Source: Aquarana catesbeiana (taxonomy: Eukaryota > Chordata > Amphibia > Anura > Ranidae). Taken from it: 64,000 nucleotides of DNA. The notes beneath the pieces were generated by a model, which made no database searches, was not told the DNA's origin, and was given only the letters and a program-made list of their open reading frames with translations. The DNA is taken from contig NC_133325.1 of NCBI RefSeq assembly GCF_042186555.1, positions 670,456,640 through 670,520,639 on the forward strand. The letters run 5' to 3'. Below are positions 1-12,028 of the stretch, piece after piece; position 1 is the first letter of the stretch; each line of letters opens with the position of its first letter. A program made the position numbers and the translations under genes.

Positions 1-360
1 GCAAAGAGGGGGCTTTTATATAAATAAATTGTGGACGAATAAGTAATAAGGGACCAAAAATTTTATCTTGGACAATTTTTCTGGACTATCCTTTCAAATT
101 TTTTTATAATGCACATTGTAGCCCAGAATGAATTTAAAATTATCCTGTGTAGATGAATTCTCCCTAACTTGATTTGAAACCAATAAATTCCTGTCCATTA
201 ACATGGTTTTCTCTATCTCTTGGTTTAGAGTGGTTTTCTCATATCCTTTTTGTTGGAACTTAGATGATAATTCATGTGACTCCTTCAGGAAGTCATCCTC
301 CGACATACAATTTCTCTTCAGCCTAATGAATTGACCCCTAGGTATATTACACAACCACAT
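1..360 (-). pseudogene. Penelope-like retroelement fragment (region after the RT domain)
   Basis: An open stretch at 94-360 reads as a fragment with the pattern GQFIRLKRNC, an acidic FLKES stretch, then F-x-x-KGY and FILGYN. This is the pattern I associate with the segment between the reverse transcriptase and the GIY-YIG endonuclease of Penelope-like elements. Similarity continues after the stop, past 94 towards position 1, with a tryptophan-containing stretch. Neither the RT nor the endonuclease is visible, so this is a partial copy cut by the window edge. The family call rests on remembered consensus patterns, not an alignment. Confidence 0.5.
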
Positions 361-1043
361 TTGATTATTTTATTACTTTATTAAATGTTTGCAAGCAGAG
401 AGCACTAGATGTCTCTTATTTATTCCTATATCTCGGGATATTGGTGATCATCTGCAATATAACTACCCTGATGGGATTTCTGTGTATTAACTCATCTGGC
501 ATTTCCATAAGATCCACAACAGGAAGACTACTGTGACCACGCTCCTGGCTTTTTGCCCTTTATGGGAAAGCCTGTTTGACCCTTTGTTAACGCAGGGGTC
601 CTGGCGTCGAGGCATAGAGTGTCTAAGGTGGAGGTTTACACGTCTGACACGGAGTCCATTGTTTACAAGGCACATAGTCACTTTGTTTGGAATTCTGTGT
701 GCTTTCCTATATGAATTTTTACCTCATGAACTCTAATTAGCGCTGCACTATTTTCATATTGTAATGAAATATGATTGCTGGTATTGGTTATTTAAATTTT
801 CTCCTTATTGCGATCGGCAATCATATTTAATTGATTTGACGGTGATAAATAAATAATAATAAGAAATAAGGATAAAATATGACAATTTACGAGGGCGTGT
901 TTAGGGGTGGGATTAGGGATGGGACACAGTAGGGGTTGGGTGGGGCAACTAGTGGCGTGTAATTCTTAAGGCCTGGCTAGTAGCTCAGGACTTGAAATTT
1001 TGAGCCCTGTGTATATATTTATAGTATGCATGCATTTGAGATA
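361..1043. other. Unassigned AT-rich sequence
   Basis: I see no gene, RNA or recognisable repeat here. Short ORFs at 487-736 overlap on both strands and have no family pattern. If COL26A1 continues to the left, this is intronic. Confidence 0.4.
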
Positions 1044-1120
1044 AGGACCTTAGGTTTCAAGTTCCTTGAGGGCAAGGGCTTATGTGAATGTACAGCATGT
1101 AAAGTGCTGTGTAAATTGCC
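1044..1120 (+). repeat. Truncated 3' tail of the tRNA-derived SINE seen at 23175
   Basis: The text GTTCCTTGAGGGCAAGGGCT, the following TGTGAATGTACA and the GTAAAG-GCTG-GTAAATTG ending match the tail of the SINE at about 23410-23480. The tRNA-like head is missing, so this is a 5'-truncated copy. Confidence 0.65.
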
Positions 1121-1475
1121 ACTTTTGTGTTTACTTTTTTTCTTGTTCAAAGAATTTTATTAAATTAAATTAGTAGAACTGTGTACAGACATTGTTCAGA
1201 TCAGTTCAACAACATGCTGCTATACACATGTGAAACAGTATAAAATCACGCAAAAGTTTCATGCATTGTAACAACCTTAAAAACTTGTATTTACATTTTT
1301 TATTCTGAGGCTAAGCTATATTTCTTGTTGCCAACCACTTCTCAATTCAGGTATCAACTACTTCCCACATATAATATGCCTATTTTACAGTATCATACAT
1401 GCTCACGAAACATGCATATGTGACATACAATCTTCCAATGCAAATCATGCAAAGACTGGTATAATGTTCCAATAC

Positions 1476-1568
1476 CAGGTGGTCCAATAGGGCCTGGTGG
1501 TCCACGAGGTCCTGGAAGTCCAGACATTATTGTGTCTGTGAAGGTCGATACTATATGCGAATCTCCAT
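1476..1568 (-). CDS. COL26A1: COL26A1 exon: end of spacer and start of second collagenous stretch
   Basis: Exon of 93 bp (31 codons). The acceptor ends TTATCTTGTAG at 1569 and the donor is CTG|GTATTG at 1475. It begins with two bases completing a codon from the exon at 7123 and ends with the G of a split glycine codon, so it is phase 1 at both ends. The first third encodes a non-collagenous run (GDSHIVSTFTDTIMS). The rest is Gly-X-Y triplets beginning GLPGPRGPPGPIGPPG. This is the border between the inter-collagen spacer and the second triple-helical region. No further collagen exon is seen between 1 and 1475, so the next exon lies off the window. Confidence 0.88.
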
Positions 1569-2176
1569 CTACAAGATAATATGTGAGAACACATTAGAAA
1601 TATGGCATGAGACAAAAACCAAGCTATATAGTCTGAACACTCTAAAGGCACATGATCTTTGTAAATATGTTTAAGTATTAAAAAAATAAATTGATCAAAA
1701 TTAATTTTAAAATAGTATTTGTATGTTGCATATTAATGGGAGTGCCTATATTATCCCAATTTTGAGATATAAATGATACCTTAAATTACCAATTATAGTA
1801 AGGGCTTACTTTTTGTAATAATCGCCAGCCTTATTTATTCAAGGGTAATCAAGGTGTTAAAAAACAAAGCCAAATTTCTAGGCTGGCATGCCTCCAAATG
1901 GTCTCTAATTTGAATATACTGTATACCCTAATTTGAAGACCCTGCCAGGAAGATGTTAAAAAGTGACCAGTGGAATTCATTGAAAACTCCGGGATGTAGT
2001 TTGGTAAGGTTGTTTGCGGCTTAGCTCTCCCAGTTTTGGACTACAAGGTGCAAAAAGAAATATGGAGTAAAGAAGAATTGTCTCTGACTGCTGTGTACTT
2101 CCAAGTGTTCTACTCCTTCAAACATTTTGAATACAAAAGATGAAGTCACATTGCGCAACTCGTATAATAGAATTGT
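1569..2176. other. COL26A1 intron, unassigned part
   Basis: Intronic sequence next to the acceptor of the exon at 1476-1568. No gene, RNA or clear repeat family was recognised. Confidence 0.5.
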
Positions 2177-2378
2177 TTAATAACAAAAAGTGTTGCACTT
2201 ACATGTACCAAAGGAATGCAAAGGCATAAAATCAGACAGCTAACAAACAAGCTTTAGCCGTGGTGTCATCCAGGCAGCTTCGGTGTGATGATGTCACAGA
2301 CCTGACTCCATCTGGTGGTGGAGTTTGTGCCTTTGCATTCTTTTGGTACATGTAAGTGCAACACTTTTTGTTATTAAA
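2177..2378. repeat. Short inverted-repeat element (MITE-like hairpin)
   Basis: About 50 bp at 2177-2227 (TTAATAACAAAAAGTGTTGC...) recurs in reverse complement at 2329-2378 with one mismatch, around a spacer of about 100 bp. Such near-perfect arms with a short non-coding core are typical of MITEs. The superfamily is not determined. Confidence 0.65.
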
Positions 2379-2454
2379 GGATTTTATCAAAGGAGTTGCG
2401 CTATGAGACTTCCTCTTTTGTATCCATTCTGAGTGGTGTAGTTCACTTGGGAAC

Positions 2455-2843
2455 ACTATAACTTTTGCGCAAACCAATCAATATACGCTTATTGCGATTT
2501 TTTTTACCAAAAATATGTAGAAGAATACATATCGGCCTAAACTGAGAAAGAAATTTGTTTTTTTATATATTTTTTGTGGATATTTATTAGAGCAAAAGTA
2601 AAAAATATTGCTTTTTTTTCAAAACTGTCGCTCTTTTTTTGTTTATAGTGCACAAAATAAAAAACGCAGAGGTGACCAAATACCACCAAAAGAAAGCTCT
2701 ATTTGTGGGAAAAAAAGGACATCAATTTTGTTTGGTTACAACGTCGCATGACCACGCAATTGTCAGCAAAAGCGATGCAGTGCCAAATCGCACAAAAAGC
2801 TCTGGTCAAGAAGGGAGTAAAATCTTTCGGGGCTGAAGTGGTT
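2455..2843 (-). mobile_element. Truncated piggyBac-type MITE (CCACTT family)
   Basis: The right boundary reads GGGGCTGAAGTGG followed by TTAA, the same terminus as the copy at 16175-17148, and the interior matches that copy. The other terminus is missing. Confidence 0.6.
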
Positions 2844-3644
2844 AATCACCACTGGGTTTTTAATTTTTTTGCGCTACAAATCAAAAAAGACCGATTTTTT
2901 TTTTAAATGCAATTTTCTTAGTTTTTGTAGTAAAATTTTGCAAACAAGTAATTTTTCTGCATACATTTTGACTAAAATTTATACTGCTACATTTCTTTGG
3001 TGAAAATAACCCAAATCAGTGTATATTATTTAGTCTGTGTGAAAGTTATAGAGTCTACAAGCTATGGTACCAATCATTGATCTACTGACAGCCTATCTTA
3101 TTTCTTGAGGTCCTAACATGCCATGACAGTACAAATATACCCCAAATGACCCCTTTTTGGAAAGTAGACCATCCAAGGTATTTAGAAAGAAGCATGGTGA
3201 GTTTTTTGAAGTTGTAAATTTTTCCCACAATTTTGTGGAAAATTAAGAAGTTATTTCTCACACATAGCATAGACATACTAGCAACTACACCCCAAAACAC
3301 ATTCTGCTACTTGTCTGAGTATGGCAATACCATATGTGAGACCTTTTCACAGCCTACCCACATAGAAAGGTGCAGCATCCAAGAAATACTTCGGGCATTA
3401 TCCACTTTTAGTCCAAGCCTTCTTCTGACACTTTTTGTTTACAAGTAAAACATTTTTTGCTAGAAAATTACTTAGAAACCCTAAACATTATATATGTTTG
3501 TAGCAGAGGCCCTAGAGAATAAAATGGTGGGTTTTACAAAATTTTATGTCACACAGTATTTGCGCAGCAGTTTTTCCAACACAATTTTCCACACTAACGC
3601 ATAAATACATTTTAATGAATTTCAATGCACACAAAGACAATATA

Positions 3645-3974
3645 CCATATTTTTCGCTCCATAAGACGCACCTGACCATAAGATGCACCTAGGTTGTAGA
3701 GGAGGAAAACAAGAACAAAAATATTCTGAACCAAATAGTGTACTAAAATATTTACCAGTGCCCATGAAATGCAGCCTGGCCGGTGTCAAAGAAATGCAGC
3801 CTGACCATTGCCATAAATGCAGCCTGACCATTGTCATAAATGCAGTCTGACCATTGCCATTAATGCAGTCTGAATATTACCATTAATGCAGCCTGAATAT
3901 TACCATTAATGCCTTTTTTTCCTTCATATTTTTTGGGGAAAAAAAGGCGTTTTATGGTCCGAAAAATACAGTAA
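3645..3974. repeat. Inverted-terminal element with TATTTTTCG ends
   Basis: The left end has ATATTTTTCGCTCCATAAGA and the right end reads, in reverse complement, CTGTATTTTTCGGACCATAA, so the termini are imperfect inverted repeats. The interior holds a degenerate repeat of CATTAATGCAGCCTGA units around 3770-3910. Non-coding DNA transposon derivative; superfamily not assigned. Confidence 0.6.
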
Positions 3975-4875
3975 TATATATAAAAAGTGAAAACGGGCTT
4001 ATATCCACTACCTCGGCGCTTATGAAACCTTCAACTTTAAAACATCTAAATATTTCCAATATTTCCAAAAGATAGCAGCCGCTTAAATTCGTAAACTGAA
4101 TAAATAAAAAATAGTAAATGTCCACAGGGACCTCAATAGGTACCTATATACCATAGCAGCGCTGCTGTCATTAATTGTTATGACCAGCTTTTATACGATA
4201 TTCACATGTGAGAAAAGATGTATAGCAGAGGGTGATAGCCAGTCCAAAAGACACAGATGGTGGGATAAATGTGGAGTCTGTTGAAGTGCACCTCACACCA
4301 GAGATCCTCAAACCGTGCGTCGTACTCCCCCTAAGGGTTCACACTCACCAGAGAGTTAAAAACATCAAGCGTTGGAATGTTTTTAAATGACTGTCATCCT
4401 CCTTTCCGGATAATGTCAGCACTGTAAATCGTCTCCACCGTGTGCTCGGATAAGGGAAAGAAAGGCTACAAATAGCATAATTCTGTTTAAAATCCTTTTA
4501 TTACAATTTCAACTGACACACTTTAATACAATCCAGCAGTATCCAATGCTACACACTGTAGCGTTACTCGCAGCACAGAATTTAAGATTTCATCATTCCA
4601 ATGCTTGATGTTTTTAATTCTCTGGTGAGTGTGAACCCTTAGGGGGAGTGTGACGCATGGTTTGAGGATCTCTGGTGTAAGGTGCACTTTAACAGATTCC
4701 ACATTTATACCACCATCTGTGTCTTTTGGACTGGCTATCACCCTCTGCTATACATCTTTTCTCATATGTGAATATCGTATGAAAGCTGGTCATTGCAGTT
4801 AATGACAGTAGCACTGCTATGGTATATATAGGTACCTATTGAGGTGCCTGTGGACATTTACTATTTTTTATTTAT
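3645..4875. mobile_element. Insertion block flanked by a 12-bp direct repeat
   Basis: AAAGACAATATA occurs at 3633-3644 and again at 4876-4887, exactly where the surrounding piggyBac sequence is interrupted. The block contains an inverted-terminal element (3645-3974) and most of a foldback element (4097-4879). The repeat probably marks a target-site duplication, but two independent insertions cannot be excluded. Confidence 0.6.
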
Positions 4876-4879
4876 AAAG
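4097..4879. repeat. Foldback element with arms of about 285 bp
   Basis: The sequence 4097-4383 recurs in reverse complement at 4593-4879 around a spacer of about 210 bp. Arms share CCTAAGGGTTCACACTCACC, GGACTGGCTATCACCCTCTG in complement and many other blocks, with scattered substitutions. A single-arm copy of the same family lies at 39270-39486. Confidence 0.75.
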
Positions 4880-5200
4880 ACAATATAATACCTAAACTTT
4901 TGGTAAAATATAAAATATGGCGTTGGGCTGGGTAAATAAAGCATGTCATGCTTTAAAATTGCACACGCTGGTCAAATGACGCCAAACTTTGGTATTTAAA
5001 AATTTTCATAGGCAATGCTTTATAAGCCTTTCTTGGTTACCAGTTTAGAGTTACACAGAAGGTCTGGTTCTAGAATTATTGCTCTCGCTCCCATGTTCAC
5101 GGTGATATCTCACATGTGTGGTGCGATCGCTGTTTACGTATGCGTACGAGACTAACGTGTGCGTTTGCCTTTGCACACGAGCATGGGGGTGCTAACATTT

Positions 5201-7122
5201 ATTTATTAGTGGGACACTGGTATATTGACATATGTTTTTGTGCACTTGTACACTGACAGATGTTTTTGTCCACTGGCGGACACTGACAGATGTTGATGTT
5301 GCAATGGAACACTTGGAACACTATTGCACTATTGCATATGTTTTTGTGCACTGCTACAGATGTTCAAGGGACACTGGAACACTGTGACAGATGTTTATGG
5401 GACAGGGACAATGGTGACAATGGTGCTTGGTGCACTGTGCGGGGATGGCTGCAGTCTGTGTGATGTGTGACAGCTCTCTGTGTAAAATTATCACTTACAG
5501 AGAGAGCTGTCAACACAGGCTGCAGCATCCCCCCCCCGCAATGAGCTCTGCCCCCACCCCAAAGCACCTTGTCCCCATGCTGATGGGGACACAGGCCTCT
5601 TCCCCACAACCCGATATATCCGAAACTTAACCAAAAATGTGTCTAAATTTATATTCGGACCGAAATGATTTGCACATGTCTAGATCACATCTGTCCTGAA
5701 TGTAACCCATTCATGACAATTGAAAACTTTGCAGTTAAAATGATCTTCATTGTAACAGCAAAGAAAGTGTAGAAAAAAAGAAAATCCCTAATCATCTCTG
5801 AGAGTAATACTGTGTTACTATAGTGACACTGAACTACTCTGATGAAAGTATTTAAAAAACTAAATTGTAAAAAATAAATAATAATTTGTAAATAATTTAA
5901 AAAAGTAAAAAAAAAATAATGAAAAACAATCTACTTTTTTTTACATACTGTCACCAGTCACTGTCCCTAATCACTGCCACATCAGTTATATGATGATGCT
6001 GTATTGCACTGGTGACACTATGTAAAAAACCATTGTGAAAAAAAAATGTATTACATTTCTTAAAAAAATTGTGACAAAAAATTACAACTTCTCTACACTA
6101 CAGTGTACAGTGACACTGGCACCAAAATGCCCTATATAAGGGCAGCAGATGCACTAGGAGGTTGCTGTCTGATCAGCAGCTGTTTCCCGTGTTCTGTTCC
6201 TGTTTACTGTGTTTGACTCCTGTGATTGACCCAGCTTATCCTGACCATGCTTGAACTCTACCTGTCCTGACCTTGGCTTGCCTCTAAGACTTTGTTTACC
6301 TCTTGCACATCTGCCTGATCTCATGTTACCAACCCCTGCTTGTATCCTGACCATTCTCTGCCTGTCGTTTATGCCTAAATCTGACCGTCCGTTGCTGACC
6401 TGACTTGTCTGACCCTACATCCAGTTACCCAGCTGTCCCGCTCTGCATCGTGCCTGTTTATGCTAGTCCTCAATCTGTTGTGTGCTACCAGTCTTGCTGC
6501 ACCTACTACCAGCTGCTGTTCCTGCTGTCATCCACTGTTTCAGCTATCCAACTCAACTCTGGTGACGCACCTGCCATGCACCTCTGTGATCACTGGAAGA
6601 TCCTACAAAGCACTCTTACCTCACTGTGCTCTCGCGGCCACTGTCACAACATTAGTGGTCTTTGAGCTGGGGCTGTACGAGAGGTCTCTGCCACAAGGTA
6701 TGTGACAACTTTGTTCTGACTTTTTGATTGAATAGCCAGAACAAACAGATACACACAAGGCTTGTTTCTGCTATTACTAGTATATTGATAGTACCTCCCG
6801 CCCGCCATATAGAAAAATGACAGTGGCAGGGTGACTCTCTCCTTCAGGGATGACGTAATATGATGTTGTCTCACTCTTGCTGCACTTGTGTGGCCACAGG
6901 GGTGCACAGTGCGGCGATCGGCGGCACGCTGTTTCCTTGGTCCCTGATCTCGGTAAAGAGCCGATGACGAGGGTCTTTACCCATGTGATTAGCTGTGTCC
7001 GATCACAGCTGATCACATGTAAACATGGCTTTAGAAGAAAGGGTTTTCTGCTTCAGAACAATGGGGATACCAAGCAGTTCATCCCTAGTAATTGCCAAAA
7101 TGTGAAGGTCATATATACTTAC
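5201..7122. other. COL26A1 intron; low-complexity and repeat-derived sequence
   Basis: 5210-5425 is a degenerate tandem array of GACACTG...ACAGATGTTTTTG units. 5860-6080 is A/T rich. 6160-6480 is rich in CTGACC-type words. 6780-7030 resembles piggyBac-associated ranid repeat sequence (CGGCGATCGGCGGC and GATCACATGTAAACA). No exon or RNA gene is recognised. The long GC-rich ORFs here have no family pattern. Confidence 0.4.
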
Positions 7123-7284
7123 TTTCTTTGTCTGTATTAGGCTGTAAAGAATATAAAACACCCTCTGGAACTGAGACTGGTATGGTGGGTGGTCCAGGGG
7201 GCCCTGGAGGGCCAGGTGGTCCTGGAATTCCAGTTGTTCCAGGAGCTCCTCTTGGACCTGGAGGTCCTATAGGTCCTAAAGGTC
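7123..7284 (-). CDS. COL26A1: COL26A1 exon: first collagenous stretch and spacer
   Basis: Exon of 162 bp (54 codons), phase 1 at both ends. The acceptor is CTAATAACAG at 7285 and the donor is the strong AAA|GTAAGT at 7122. It opens by completing a split glycine codon, continues as uninterrupted triplets (GPLGPIGPPGPRGAPG...GPPGPP), then changes to the non-collagenous TIPVSVPEGVLYSLQPNTDK. That spacer is the most diagnostic part for collagen XXVI. A plus-strand Gly-Pro ORF over the same bases is only the antisense shadow. An upstream weak GT at GAGG|GTGTTT would shorten the exon, but the strong donor keeps the spacer intact. Confidence 0.9.
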
Positions 7285-8078
7285 CTGTTATTAGACAATC
7301 CATATAAATATATACATAAATAAAAAAAGACATACACACACATACAAGCACCCATACAAAATATTTCATTATTTGCATGTCTGGATTTATGTTAAATAAC
7401 ATTTTTTTTTTTATAATACACTATTAAACAGCAATATGATAATGTAATCAAGTGATGCATGCATTAGTTAGAGAATTATACAAAATGCTTTCTGAACTAG
7501 CAGATCCAATATAACAGAAAAAATATGTAGTTGTCCTGATGTTTACTGTATGCGGATGGATGAGCACCTAATGAATCTATACAACATATAATGATGTTTC
7601 AACTGAAAGAGTTCATTTAATATGTGCAAGTTATATACATTCCATAGGTGAGCCTTTATATTAACTATGCTGTTAGATTCCTAAAGGTCAGTAGATATAG
7701 GATAGAGGGGATGTTGTTTCCACATATAGATCTTGGCATGAATATAGATGTAAATCTCATAACATAAAAAAAAAATGATATATACACAATCAGGGTGTTA
7801 CCCTTTGGGATTTTAAGGCACAAAGGTAATTGAATAAAATGAAGTTATTTAATAGCACTATAGATTTACAAAATGGCCTATGTACCGTAAAAATCCCAAA
7901 GGGCAACACCCTGATTGTGTACAAATCTCTTGGTTAGTTAAGTTATTAGGGATGTGGTACAGGTAACAACTCTGACACATTGACAACAAGATTGATGTCA
8001 TTATTTTTGATTTGGTAGAGATGTAACAAAACAGTGAATCTTTTAGCAGAAAATAATGCAGTTTTATTTTGTTGATAC
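7285..8078. other. COL26A1 intron of 794 bp
   Basis: Intron between two phase-1 collagen exons. It is AT-rich, with an inverted repeat at 7780-7924 annotated separately, and no other structure. Confidence 0.8.
7780..7924. repeat. Inverted-repeat hairpin inside an intron
   Basis: The left arm around 7784-7825 (ACACAATCAGGGTGTTACCC then CTTTGGGATTTT) recurs in reverse complement at about 7883-7922, with a few mismatches. MITE-like, non-coding. Confidence 0.65.
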
Positions 8079-8177
8079 CTGGAGGACCGGCTGGTCCAGC
8101 TTTTCCCAACTCTCCACGATCTCCTTTTGACCCAGGTAAACCTATGGGCCCAGGTGGTCCTGGCATTCCTGGTAAGC
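8079..8177 (-). CDS. COL26A1: COL26A1 exon: first collagenous stretch
   Basis: Exon of 99 bp (33 codons), phase 1 at both ends. The acceptor is AATTAACAG at 8178 and the donor is CCAG|GTATCA at 8078. All eleven triplets are Gly-X-Y, starting GLPGMPGPPGPIGLPG and including a charged GSKGDRGELGKAG run of the kind conserved in the first collagenous region of collagen XXVI. Its terminal G joins the GA at the start of the exon at 7284 to make glycine, so the triplet register is unbroken across the intron. Length and phase argue for a functional exon rather than a relic. Confidence 0.9.
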
Positions 8178-9219
8178 CTGTTAATTAGGATACAAAAACA
8201 TAAAAAAGGTAATCAAGTTGTAATAAAAAGCACCCCTTTTGGAATTGTCTCTTATCTTAAAAATCAGCAATAGAGAAAGAGGGAAAAGGGTATACAGTAT
8301 TAGTCCTTTTTATGTATAAATAAGCTATATAAGTATATGCATATGAGCCTAGCTTTTTTTTCCATTAAGCAATGGTAAGCAAAGCTAAAGCTAGATATAC
8401 GATTGTGATAATAGGCATAGGGGTTGATTTACTAAAGGCAAAAAGACTGTGCACTTTGCAAAGTGCAGTTGCCCTCTGCAAGTGCAGTTGCTCCAGAGCT
8501 TAGTAAATAAGGTAAGGCTTCACCTTGCAAAGAGTACCCAATGACGTGCAAGGAAAATAAAAAAAAATGAATTTTTGCTTGAACATGATTGGATGGTGGA
8601 CGTCAGCAGAGCTTCTACTATCTTCTACTAGCTTCTAAATATGGTGAACAGTATTTTTCCCTTTAGTAAATCAACCCCACAGTTTTTGGCGAAAAGCTCA
8701 GACATCCATCAATACATTACAGGGAAGGATAAACTCTTGTAGAAATCAGTGGCCTATCAGTCTAATTTATAAGCCATCAGGACAATGGGATAGCATTACT
8801 AAACCTTAAGCACTCAGAATCTGGTGCAGCTGTACATAGTAACCCATCGGCTTCTAACGTCAGCTTGTTCAGTTAATCTTTTGGCAATAAAACCTGGAAG
8901 CTGATTGGTCTCTATGCAGAAGTGAGCCTGATTTTGCACTCTCCAGCTTTAGTAAATAAACCCCTAAGTGTGCTTCAATTGCAAACGACCCAAAAACATA
9001 TACTTAGGAACCGCTGGATACCTCATTTTGTTTGCTAATGCTTTATTTTATTGATGCATAGTTGAATCTAGTCAGGCTGGTTCTATCATCCTTTATAGGC
9101 CATTAACCTCTGGACCAGATGCCCATATTTTCAGGATTAGTAGACATCCTAAAAGAAAATCTACCAAAAGTAACCATGTACAGCTCTGAAAAAGTTTCTA
9201 TCTTGCTTTGCAGACCCAT
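8178..9219. other. COL26A1 intron with MITE insertions
   Basis: This is the start of the 5388-bp intron 8178-13565. It contains the MITE at 8420-8679. Around 8850-8966 there is a second partial repeat ending TTTAGTAAATAAACCCC. The rest is unassigned. Confidence 0.5.
8420..8679. mobile_element. MITE of the GGGGTTGATTTACTAAAGG family
   Basis: Inverted termini: AGGGGTTGATTTACTAAAGG at the left and TTTAGTAAATCAACCCCA at the right. The interior has the CTTTGCAAAGTGCAGTTG motif found in the copies at 15471, 22658 and 23531. Confidence 0.75.
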
Positions 9220-9237
9220 TAGACATGTGCAATTCAT

Positions 9238-11943
9238 ATGAACTGGGAGATAAATGCAGTAAATTGTTGGCGGGGAAGCTTAAGGAGAGGAGTTCGACAA
9301 CATATATAACTCACATAAAAGGAAGGGATGGTCAACTAATTGCGCTGCCAAAAGATATTGCTAAGACGTTTGGAGAATTCTATTCGTCTTTATATAATTT
9401 GACACCACCATCCTCTTCTCCTTCTGTTCTGGAAGAATACCTTTCCTCATCATGTCTTGCTTGACTTCCCTCTCCGGTACGTAGTAGCTTAGAAGCCCCT
9501 ATTACTATAGAGGAGTTGATGACGGTGATAAAAACGGTTAAATCTGGGAAGGCACCAGGCCCAGATGGATTTACCTTACAGTACTATAAAAACTATCCTT
9601 CTGTGCTGGGTGCGCACATGATAAAGATGTTTAATGCACTGGGCCAGACGACCACACTGCCCCCAGATGCACTTCTGGAGTATATTTCCGTTTTTCCAAA
9701 GGAGGGGAAAGATCCGTCAGAATGTGGAAGTTACCGTCCAATTTCGCTATTAAATGTAGATTTAAAGCTTTTTACTAAATTACTAGCCTCCCGTATTCAA
9801 CCTCAGCTTACTCAGTTAATCCATCTAGATCAAGTAGGGTTTATCCCCTCTCGTGAAGCAAGAGACAATACTATCAAGGTACTTAATTTGATCCACCACG
9901 CTAATAAGACAAATACCCCGTGCGTCTTTCTGAGCACCGATGCAGAAAAAGCGTTCGATAGAGTAAATTGGAATTTTATGTTTTCGGTCCTGAGGCACAT
10001 GGGACTAGGAGACCGTATGCTGCAATGGATTGCTAAGGTCTATACTGCTCCACAGGCGTCAGTTAAAATAAATGGAGTATTCTCAAAACCTTTTAGGATC
10101 TCAAATGGAACACGGCAGGGATGCCCTCTGTCGCCCCTGGTGTTTGCGCTTTCGCTGGAGCCATTGTTGAACAAAATTCGGCAAAATCCAGATATCTTGG
10201 GGCTACAGATAGGAGATCACAATTACAAAGTCTCAGCCTATGCAGATGATCTGTTGTTCTCTATGTCTAATCCACACATTTCATTGCCTAATCTTATGAA
10301 GGAGTTTGAAGGCTATGGAGCTCTCTCAAATTTAAAAATAAATTTTACTAAATCGGAAGCTATGGGAGTGGCACTTCCTCAATTAGAGCGTGGTATTATA
10401 CAACCTAATTTTAAATTCAAACGGGTGACTTCAGCGTTAAGGTACTTGGGTACATATATACCATCAAACCTGGGCAATACTTTTGCGGCAAATTTTCCAC
10501 CATTATACAACGCAGTACGATCTTTATTGGATAAATGGAATCAGGGGCTACACTCGTGGTTTGGCCGATGTAATATTATCAAAATGAGTATCATGCCAAA
10601 ATTCTTGTACCTTTTTCAGGCATTACCTATCGTTATACCGGCAGTTTTTTTCGTCAAATTCACACTCTTTTTACTAAATTCATATGGGCGAACAAACGCC
10701 CCAGCATTAGTAGATGTCTTTTGACGCTACCCAAGTGCTTTGGCGGTGTAGCTGCCCCAGACGCATTTAAATACTATCAAGCAGCCCATCTGGGTAGGAT
10801 GATCGATTGGAGCAGACATATGGAATTCAAACTTTGGATAGACATAGAACAACAATCTAGCCCGATACCTTTGGGTAGAGCACCTTGGTGCTATGCAGCC
10901 CGACCCGTCCCTCTTAAAACACATCCTATTATAGGCCCTACACTGAGAATGGAATCTGGGCTCTGTCGGAACCCTAAATTTTCCACGACACAATCACCCT
11001 TGTTCCCAATATTGGGAAACCCTAGTTTCCCCCCAGGTATGGAATTAGGGGCATTTAAGAATTTAATAGAGAGGGGCTGTTTTCAGGCATCGCACTTTCT
11101 GGATCACGAGAATTGGTCCATGGTGGCCACATTGACGCACCCGGGGGCCGGTATGAAATAAATCTTTGGCAGGCGTTGCAGCTACGTCATTTCCTTAGGC
11201 CTCTGGGACCACCGATAAATTATCAGTGTCAATTAACTTTATTTGAGTCATATTGCGATGGAAACGAACCCCTCCCTCGGACAATTTCAAAGATATATGC
11301 CTTGCTTAGCATGCCCTCAGAAGATTTTGTGATGCCAGGCTTTGGTAAATGGGAGAGAGATCTGGATAGGACCTTTAGCCCAACCCAATGACAGAATATT
11401 ATCTATCTTTCGTTGAACTCATCAATATGCACACGGATTCAGGATTCTAATTATAAATTACTGACACGACGGTACTACACCCCGGCAAGGCTAAGTAAAT
11501 TTTCTCCAGAGGCCTCAGACCGTTGTTGGAGATGTAGAGAGGATCGGGGGACACTATTTCACATATTTTGGTCCTGTCCTAAGATTAGACAATACTGGCT
11601 GGAGGTACAGAGGATATCTCAAAAGTTTACAGTTTTTCCAATATCAGACGACCCCGCATTTTTTCTGCTTCATTGTTCACAAATCCCCCGGCAGGCATAT
11701 AAAAAATCTGTGTTATGTCACATGGTCAATGCAGCTAAAGCCTGTATTACTCTTAGCTGGAGGGATCCCAAACCTCCTTCCATTGCTCAGTGGCTAAATA
11801 AGGTAAGGAACATCGGGATTATGGAGGATCTTGTAATGTCAGCGCAAGACAGAAAAAAGCAAAACACTAGAACATGGGCAGACTGGGATCAATTCGTATA
11901 CTCAGAAGAGGGGAGGAGACTAATGGGGAGTGCTTCTGGGTAA
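9238..11943 (+). pseudogene. L1-type ORF2 fragment: reverse transcriptase and CCHC tail
   Basis: The longest open part, 9516-10724 (402 codons), holds the reverse transcriptase: GKAPGPDGFT near the start, YRPISLLN, DQVGFIPSR, DAEKAFDRV, NGTRQGCPLSPL and the catalytic AYADDLLF. The last part (11413-11943) has a C-terminal zinc-knuckle-like stretch CWRCREDRGTLFH...CP around 11524-11577, typical of L1-clade ORF2. The reading frame is broken by a stop near 9463, a frame change near 10724, a frame change near 11160 and an in-frame TGA at 11389. The protein would copy LINE RNA at the nicked target. This copy is dead. Confidence 0.9.
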
Positions 11944-12028
11944 TGATGGGCCCCATGTTGGTGTGTTTTCACCTTGTACGCCCGTCTCCTTGGGGAGCGG
12001 AGGATGACCCCTTCCCCCCTTTCTTCCT

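Larger units (their letters stand above)
2844..5200 (+). mobile_element. Old piggyBac-element copy, interrupted at 3645-4875
   Basis: The parts 2860-3644 and 4888-5200 align in order with the 28500-31900 interior of the piggyBac element at 28289-35263. Shared pieces include the TTTCTTGAGGT segment, the TTTGCGCAGC segment and the CATGCTTTAAAATTGC segment. The copy is diverged and lacks recognisable ends, so it is older than the large element. Confidence 0.6.

Noticed and set aside
5364..5630. GC-rich overlapping ORFs on both strands
   Set aside because: No splice sites, domain or conservation pattern. The region is degenerate tandem repeat and repeat-derived.
7092..7307. Plus-strand ORF rich in GGPGGPGGPG
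   Set aside because: It is the antisense reading of the collagen exon 7123-7284. Splice sites and phase are on the minus strand.
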